Source: Candidatus Babelota bacterium
Lineage (GTDB): Bacteria; Babelota; Babeliae; Babelales; RVW-14
Assembly (NCBI GenBank): GCA_013289515.1
Contig: JABCZU010000015.1
Coordinates: forward strand, 3,163-38,385
DNA length: 35,223 bases
Reading direction: 5' to 3'
Shown in pieces: positions 31,442-35,223 of this stretch. Each line of letters starts with the position of its first letter. Position 1 is the first letter of the stretch. The position numbers and the translations under genes are program-made. The notes beneath the pieces were generated by a model, which saw only the letters and a list, made by a program, of their open reading frames with translations, was not told the DNA's origin and did no database searches.

Positions 31442-32344
31442 CTAGAAATTAACGCCCCATGATGCCCATGCTGAAACAAGAGATTTATTGCCATACACTT
31501 TTGGTGTTGGCTCAAAGCCGTATGAAAAGCCTAGGGCAATCATCTGGTTTGTTGTTTTGATCAAGAAACGATATTTGTAAATGCCATAAAAGCTATTACG
31601 GATATAGTCTGTTTTCTGTGCTGCATCGGCAAGCTCAGGATGAATGCGCGCATTGAAAGCAAATGATGGGTTGTAACCGATCTCGATACACTGTTGTGCC
31701 CGTTGAATATGTGCGGCGATAAATAAATCGACTAATTCCCCAATATCATAGTTCAATGGTGCGAAACTATCTGTCGAAACACTGGCACACACGCGGCGCG
31801 GAAAAAAATGAATAATCCGTGCAGCGCAACGCAACGTATCCCCCGGATTGCTTGTAACTACAAATGAACCATCTATTTGTGCGCCCAGCCCATAATGCCC
31901 ATAGCCCAACTGTACATGATCAAGGCTTGTATCGGTATGCAGCGGAAAGCCTACCAGGCCAGAAAATGTAATACGCTTGGTGTCTGATATGTGTGGACTG
32001 TAACCGGCAGCAACAAGTATATCGTCAGCCTGTACCCGACTAAAGCGTACCCCCTGATCATTCGAGGCAACACGGCCAACCGCCGCCTGGGCGCTGATAA
32101 CAAACGATTCAGGTGCGTAGATAAAGGTGACTAACCCGGCCTGGCAATTATGTTTGACGCCATCATATTTTTCACGAAATGTAGTGAATAATGTTGCTGT
32201 AGTTAGTGTTGGGTATTGGGGGGTTTGATCAACGTCTAGATGCTTTGATGTTTCGGCTACACGTATGTTGTAGACAACCGATATGCTGCCCTGTGCCGGT
32301 AATAGTGTAAAGAAACAGAGAAGATATTTGCTTATTTTCATCAT
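31442..32344 (-). CDS. Putative outer-membrane beta-barrel-type protein
   Basis: This 300-residue protein has a signal peptide (KISKYLLCFFTLLPAQGSIS). It is rich in alternating strands (GYGHYGLGAQIDGSFVVTS, LIKTTNQMIALGFSYGF) and ends in WGVNF. A final aromatic Phe is the recognition signal for outer-membrane insertion by the Bam machinery. I do not recognise a family. Two ATGs stand together; the second overlaps the GrpB stop (ATGATGA), giving translational coupling, with AAAGGA before. A 3' fragment of the gene is duplicated at 29453. The downstream end abuts the IS200 remnant within 13 bases. Confidence 0.75.
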   Translation of the reverse strand: MMKISKYLLCFFTLLPAQGSISVVYNIRVAETSKHLDVDQTPQYPTLTTATLFTTFREKYDGVKHNCQAGLVTFIYAPESFVISAQAAVGRVASNDQGVRFSRVQADDILVAAGYSPHISDTKRITFSGLVGFPLHTDTSLDHVQLGYGHYGLGAQIDGSFVVTSNPGDTLRCAARIIHFFPRRVCASVSTDSFAPLNYDIGELVDLFIAAHIQRAQQCIEIGYNPSFAFNARIHPELADAAQKTDYIRNSFYGIYKYRFLIKTTNQMIALGFSYGFEPTPKVYGNKSLVSAWASWGVNF

Positions 32345-32994
32345 CTGTCCTTTTCAGCACATAAAAGTTCCTCTAAATCAAGAACTTGGCGCATAGACAA
32401 GTTGACATACGTGATGATTTCGTGAGCAGGAATGCCTACCCTAAGCATTTTCTCTGCCATTTCAAACTCATCAGGTGAAACAAGGCGTTCAATTTTTCTG
32501 ACAAATGGCCGTTTATCCATAGAATAAAAAAGTGGATCGCCATATTTAGCGTAATGACATTTAATGCGCGCATACAAATCAGCTTCTTTTGGATGTTTAA
32601 TAAGGTACTCTCTGAAGCTTAACAATCTTTTAATATTTGGAGAGCCTTGAGGATAAAAATGTAGATGAGCTATGGAGTCAGGAACATGAGAGTCATTTTT
32701 ATTGGGATGTAGTTTACGAACAAAGCGACTGGTCCAAGGATATTCACCTGGGTCATTGGACCAGTCATAAGCTTCTTCGACAAATCGTTTTTCTAGGGTA
32801 TTGAAGGTCTCGAAATCACTAAAAACACCCAAAATATCAATAATAGGTTGTGCGATCATTCCTGGAATTGATGTACTCCCTATATGATGAATTTCCAAAA
32901 TTACATCACCACAAATACGCCGTATCTGTTCAGCTTCCTGTTGAAACTGTTGATTCCATGCTGGATTATGGGGAACTAAAATTTTTTGTTTCAT
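32341..32994 (-). CDS. GrpB family protein with an extra C-terminal tail
   Basis: GrpB proteins have a nucleotidyltransferase-like fold; the function is not established. This 217-residue protein shows VPHNPAWNQQF (7-17), HHIGSTSIPGM (36-46) and PIIDILG (50-56), the family core, then HLHFYPQGS and FREYL. The ATG at 32994 follows GAGGA by five bases; the frame open to 33030 adds 12 unlikely residues. After the core, the last 45 residues (AEKMLRVGIPAHEIITYVNL and on) resemble the HTH-like tail of Rpn-family nucleases. It is coupled to the outer-membrane-type gene. Confidence 0.88.
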   Translation of the reverse strand: MKQKILVPHNPAWNQQFQQEAEQIRRICGDVILEIHHIGSTSIPGMIAQPIIDILGVFSDFETFNTLEKRFVEEAYDWSNDPGEYPWTSRFVRKLHPNKNDSHVPDSIAHLHFYPQGSPNIKRLLSFREYLIKHPKEADLYARIKCHYAKYGDPLFYSMDKRPFVRKIERLVSPDEFEMAEKMLRVGIPAHEIITYVNLSMRQVLDLEELLCAEKDR

Positions 32995-33032
32995 AGATTC
33001 CTCACTTCCTAAAGAAACTGGCTGTGCCATCC

Positions 33033-33158
33033 ATCTACGCCTAATGGCTTCGCCGGACGCTGGGTCCTTCGACGGAGCTCAGGATAAACTCCGCTTGATA
33101 GGGCGAAGGCTGGCTGCGCCAGGCGTAGCTCACAACGTGAGCGAAGACTGGTGTAGCT
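33033..33158. repeat. Compound dispersed repeat upstream of the GrpB gene
   Basis: CGCCTAATGGCTTCGCC, then GTCCTTCGACGGAGCTCAGG, then GCGTAGCTCACAACGTGAGCG: members of two repeat families side by side. A 70-codon frame over it is made of repeat and is not credible. The rest of the 33031-33429 space holds no gene; see the promoter at 33354. Confidence 0.75.
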
Positions 33159-33353
33159 TGGTAAACGCATTCAGAAACGGAGAAATAGAGTTTACTGTTC
33201 GCTTAAGCGCAATGCAAGCGTTTTATGAGAGTTCAAGGATAGACATGTGTTTATAGATCTTTCTTGGCGGCTTGTATGTAAAGCCTGCACATCTCACCAG
33301 CCTTTGAAGCTTGCCTGCAAAAAAGGTTTACCATTGTGAAAGAGCCTCGCTCC

Positions 33354-33380
33354 TTGACTTTGAAATGCAATAATTATTAG
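33354..33380 (+). promoter_or_regulatory. Possible promoter for the exported-protein pair
   Basis: TTGACT at 33354-33359 is a good -35 box. The -10 is uncertain; TATTAG at 33375-33380 fits with a 15-base spacer, 50 bases before the start codon. Confidence 0.35.
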
Positions 33381-33429
33381 CATGATCATAAGTGTTTTAT
33401 GAAAGCAACCACGTCATCATGAGATTGTT

Positions 33430-34278
33430 ATGAAAAAATTATTGCGCGGCGGTTTATGGTATTGCCTACTTTTGTGCGTGGCCAGCGTCCATTGTATGCC
33501 GACGTTACTGGCGGTGACTAAAACGGCAAACAAGGCGCCAATCAAAAAGCCTGTAACAAAGCAGGTGGCTAAGCCTGCTCCGCAAACAATGCCAACGACG
33601 CCAGCTCAAACCATCAATATCCATTTTCACACAGATGGCAACAGTACGGTGCCTGCTACAACCACTGGTACAACATTGCCTGTATCGCCTGCACCTACAC
33701 CAGCATCAAGCTCATCAAGTGGCGACTCGTCTGATAAAAAGGACGCTGAGATTGCTGGTGGCACTTTAGGAGCCATTGGTACTGCTGTCGGTACTATAGC
33801 TGCCACGGTGTATGCAAAGCATAAGGATATTTCCAAAGCGAATGCCGCTGAGCAGAAGGATATTGATGCTGAAGGCAAAATCAGGCAAGGGTGGGCTGAT
33901 AGGGCAAAGCCAGCAAAGTTGCTAGAAAAGGCAACTGAGCTGGTAGAAAATCAGGAAATCGCAATAGAACAAGGTGAAAAACCAAATCTAAGCGAAGCAA
34001 GGTTTCTTGAAATCATTGATAAAGAACTCCAACTGCCTAAAAGGGCGACAATGGAAATATCGATAGATGATATTCGGGTGCAAGTTCAAGATAAGCTCGA
34101 AAAGCAGCGGCTTTTAGAGGATCAGATAACTGAAAAAGGAAAGCTCCTGACGCAAGAAGAGAGCATGAGAGACAACCAGCGGTCAGGTGCTGTTGCTGAT
34201 AATAGCGCCGAGAATAATGATAATAGTGAAGAAGTGGTTAAAGAGTACATACCAGAAGAACCATTAGTTTTTAAATAA
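33430..34278 (+). CDS. Exported protein with a disordered N-terminal half and helical C-terminus
   Basis: This 282-residue protein is unknown to me. The signal peptide is KKLLRGGLWYCLLLCVASVHC. A Lys/Pro/Thr-rich and Ser-rich disordered stretch (about 30-105) follows. Next is a Gly/Ala hydrophobic segment (IAGGTLGAIGTAVGTIAATVY, given as about 109-128), possibly a membrane anchor. The C-terminal 150 residues are charged and helical, probably coiled coil. The next gene starts 11 bases later, so they form an operon ending at the terminator at 34868. Confidence 0.8.
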   Translation: MKKLLRGGLWYCLLLCVASVHCMPTLLAVTKTANKAPIKKPVTKQVAKPAPQTMPTTPAQTINIHFHTDGNSTVPATTTGTTLPVSPAPTPASSSSSGDSSDKKDAEIAGGTLGAIGTAVGTIAATVYAKHKDISKANAAEQKDIDAEGKIRQGWADRAKPAKLLEKATELVENQEIAIEQGEKPNLSEARFLEIIDKELQLPKRATMEISIDDIRVQVQDKLEKQRLLEDQITEKGKLLTQEESMRDNQRSGAVADNSAENNDNSEEVVKEYIPEEPLVFK

Positions 34279-34289
34279 AGGATTTTCGT

Positions 34290-34826
34290 ATGAAAAATGT
34301 ATTACCAAGTTTGCTAGTGTCTTACTGTGTGCTAGCATTGTCGATGACATTCGCTAATGCCGCAAAAGCACCATCATCATCATCATCGTCGTCCTCTTCA
34401 GCAGCAGCGGCATCGAGTAATCAGAGCATGAGCAAGGAAATGCGGGCAATGCTGACCAGCCACGATGGCTATACGTACAGCAAGATTATTATTGATAGAA
34501 AGTTTGTTGATCCTGAACTAAAAAAGTATGGAAAGTCGTTATTTGGTACGATGGCCATGCGCATATATCGTGGACTAGCTGATGAGTGGATGGAAAACAT
34601 CAAAGAGAATACTGATACGGAGGTTCCATTAAACAAATTTAAAGAGCACCTAATAATAGAGCTTAAGGTCATGGTATCAGAAAATGGCGGATTACTTTCT
34701 AAGCAAAAAACCAAGTTTCACCTTATAAAATCTGTGGACGAGCTTCCGACTAAAGAGACTAACGGCAAGCCGTTGCGCATTGTGTTAAATTACGATCACA
34801 AGGACGACCATCTTTATGCTACGTAA
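34290..34826 (+). CDS. Exported protein with a polyserine linker
   Basis: The 178-residue product is of unknown family. AAGGA lies before the ATG. The signal peptide is PSLLVSYCVLALSMTFANA, followed by an unbroken run of nine Ser after APS, then Ala, encoded by a tcatcatcg-type tract prone to slippage. The remaining 140 residues form a compact charged domain (HDGYTYSKIIIDRKFVDPEL, KFKEHLIIELKVMVSENGG). It is the second gene of a pair with 33430. Confidence 0.8.
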   Translation: MKNVLPSLLVSYCVLALSMTFANAAKAPSSSSSSSSSAAAASSNQSMSKEMRAMLTSHDGYTYSKIIIDRKFVDPELKKYGKSLFGTMAMRIYRGLADEWMENIKENTDTEVPLNKFKEHLIIELKVMVSENGGLLSKQKTKFHLIKSVDELPTKETNGKPLRIVLNYDHKDDHLYAT

Positions 34827-34867
34827 TATGGTTTTGTCTTGCTGATGAGTGAATAAAAATCGTACGA

Positions 34868-34904
34868 GGGCCTGTTGTGCTATAGTCTAACAGGTCCTTT
34901 TTTT
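34868..34904 (+). terminator. Rho-independent terminator
   Basis: GGGCCTGTT pairs with AACAGGTCC (one G-T pair) around a 12-base loop, followed directly by seven T. It closes the operon of the two exported proteins. Confidence 0.92.
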
Positions 34905-34941
34905 GAGAAGACTTGGATACGAAGAGGGTGATACTAAGCCT

Positions 34942-35223
34942 TCATGGTGCCACTATTGTACCTTCGTTGGCAACTTCCTTTAAATTGTCTTTTACCTCTA
35001 TGCCTACATTTTTGATCTCAAGTGAGCATAATGATTGATGTTTATCAAAGCCAAAAACTATGTTTTCGTTTATTATTTTTGATTCTATTTTATTTGCCAA
35101 AAAACTGATGATGACATTATCTTTGCCAAGGTAAACTTTAAACTCTCCAGCATCGTCTAAATGACGAATTTTATTTTGCCATGCGTCTGTGTTAAATACG
35201 GGCAGGCCATATTCTTCAGCCGT
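34942..35223 (-). CDS. Partial gene cut by the window edge, unknown function
   Basis: The minus strand is open from the window edge to a TGA at 34942-34944, giving 93 codons without a start. It reads TAEEYGLPVFNTDAWQNKI, then LGKDNVIISFLANKIESKII and LEIKNVGIEVKDNLKEVANE, ending GTIVAP. The sequence has good hydrophobic spacing and looks real. The centre vaguely recalls DUF2283-type small proteins, which is not enough to name it. It converges on the terminator at 34868. Confidence 0.6.
   Translation of the reverse strand, partial: TAEEYGLPVFNTDAWQNKIRHLDDAGEFKVYLGKDNVIISFLANKIESKIINENIVFGFDKHQSLCSLEIKNVGIEVKDNLKEVANEGTIVAP

Noticed and set aside
33044-33256. 70-codon plus-strand frame
   Set aside because: It is largely dispersed repeat, without ribosome-binding site or protein-like composition.

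Overview
The window looks like a chromosomal stretch of a host-associated, probably intracellular Gram-negative-type bacterium. The best fit is Candidatus Dependentiae (TM6), which live in amoebae and other protists. This is an inference from gene style, not a database match. Pointers are an unusually high share of signal-peptide proteins with no recognisable function, a DUF4804-like effector-type protein, Rpn-family nucleases, a DUF4143 ATPase, a GrpB protein, a GIY-YIG gene, MNT/HEPN genes and many short palindromic repeats. Housekeeping genes (lysS, recJ, mrdA, an ftsB-like gene, an S41 protease and three tRNAs) are intact and use the standard code.

Layout. (1) 1-7.9 kb, plus strand: four large exported proteins of unknown function in a row. 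The series is broken by a GIY-YIG nuclease gene that sits exactly between inverted repeat copies (3096-3533). A gene-less element with 36-bp perfect inverted arms (3653-3820) lies beside it and interrupts the start of the next gene. (2) 7.9-13.0 kb, minus strand: a DUF4804-like exported protein, then lysS-recJ. (3) 13.1-17.7 kb: a tandem duplication of [Rpn-family nuclease, minus / exported protein, plus] with a conserved divergent promoter, followed by a third related exported protein carrying a PPAY motif. (4) 17.8-21.3 kb: a coiled-coil exported protein built around two inverted repeat copies, an ftsB-like gene, an S41 protease, and tRNA-His, tRNA-Pro and tRNA-Arg separated by repeats. (5) 21.3-24.8 kb, minus strand: an exported coiled-coil protein whose reading frame ends inside tRNA-Arg, and two related basic exported proteins. 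(6) 25.1-28.0 kb: mrdA (PBP2) and an RMD1/DUF155-like gene. (7) 28.0-33.0 kb, minus strand: a mosaic accessory region with a DUF4143 ATPase, a truncated copy of an outer-membrane-type gene, a copied 97-bp gene end, an MNT-HEPN-MNT operon with degenerate nucleotidyltransferases, an IS200-type remnant, the intact outer-membrane-type gene and a GrpB protein. (8) 33.4-35.2 kb: two more exported proteins, a terminator and a partial minus-strand gene.

Main message. At least three families of short palindromic repeats run through the window. They are the CCCAGG-CTTGA-CCTGGG type, the CCTTCGACAAGCTCAGG type and the CTTCGCTAAAGCTTCG type. They fill spacers, and they also sit in frame inside genes, mostly just at or after the signal peptide of exported proteins. 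One family brackets a GIY-YIG nuclease gene, and the adjacent gene-less copy has the form of a non-autonomous derivative. A small repeat-mobilising system built on a GIY-YIG nuclease is the most interesting hypothesis here.
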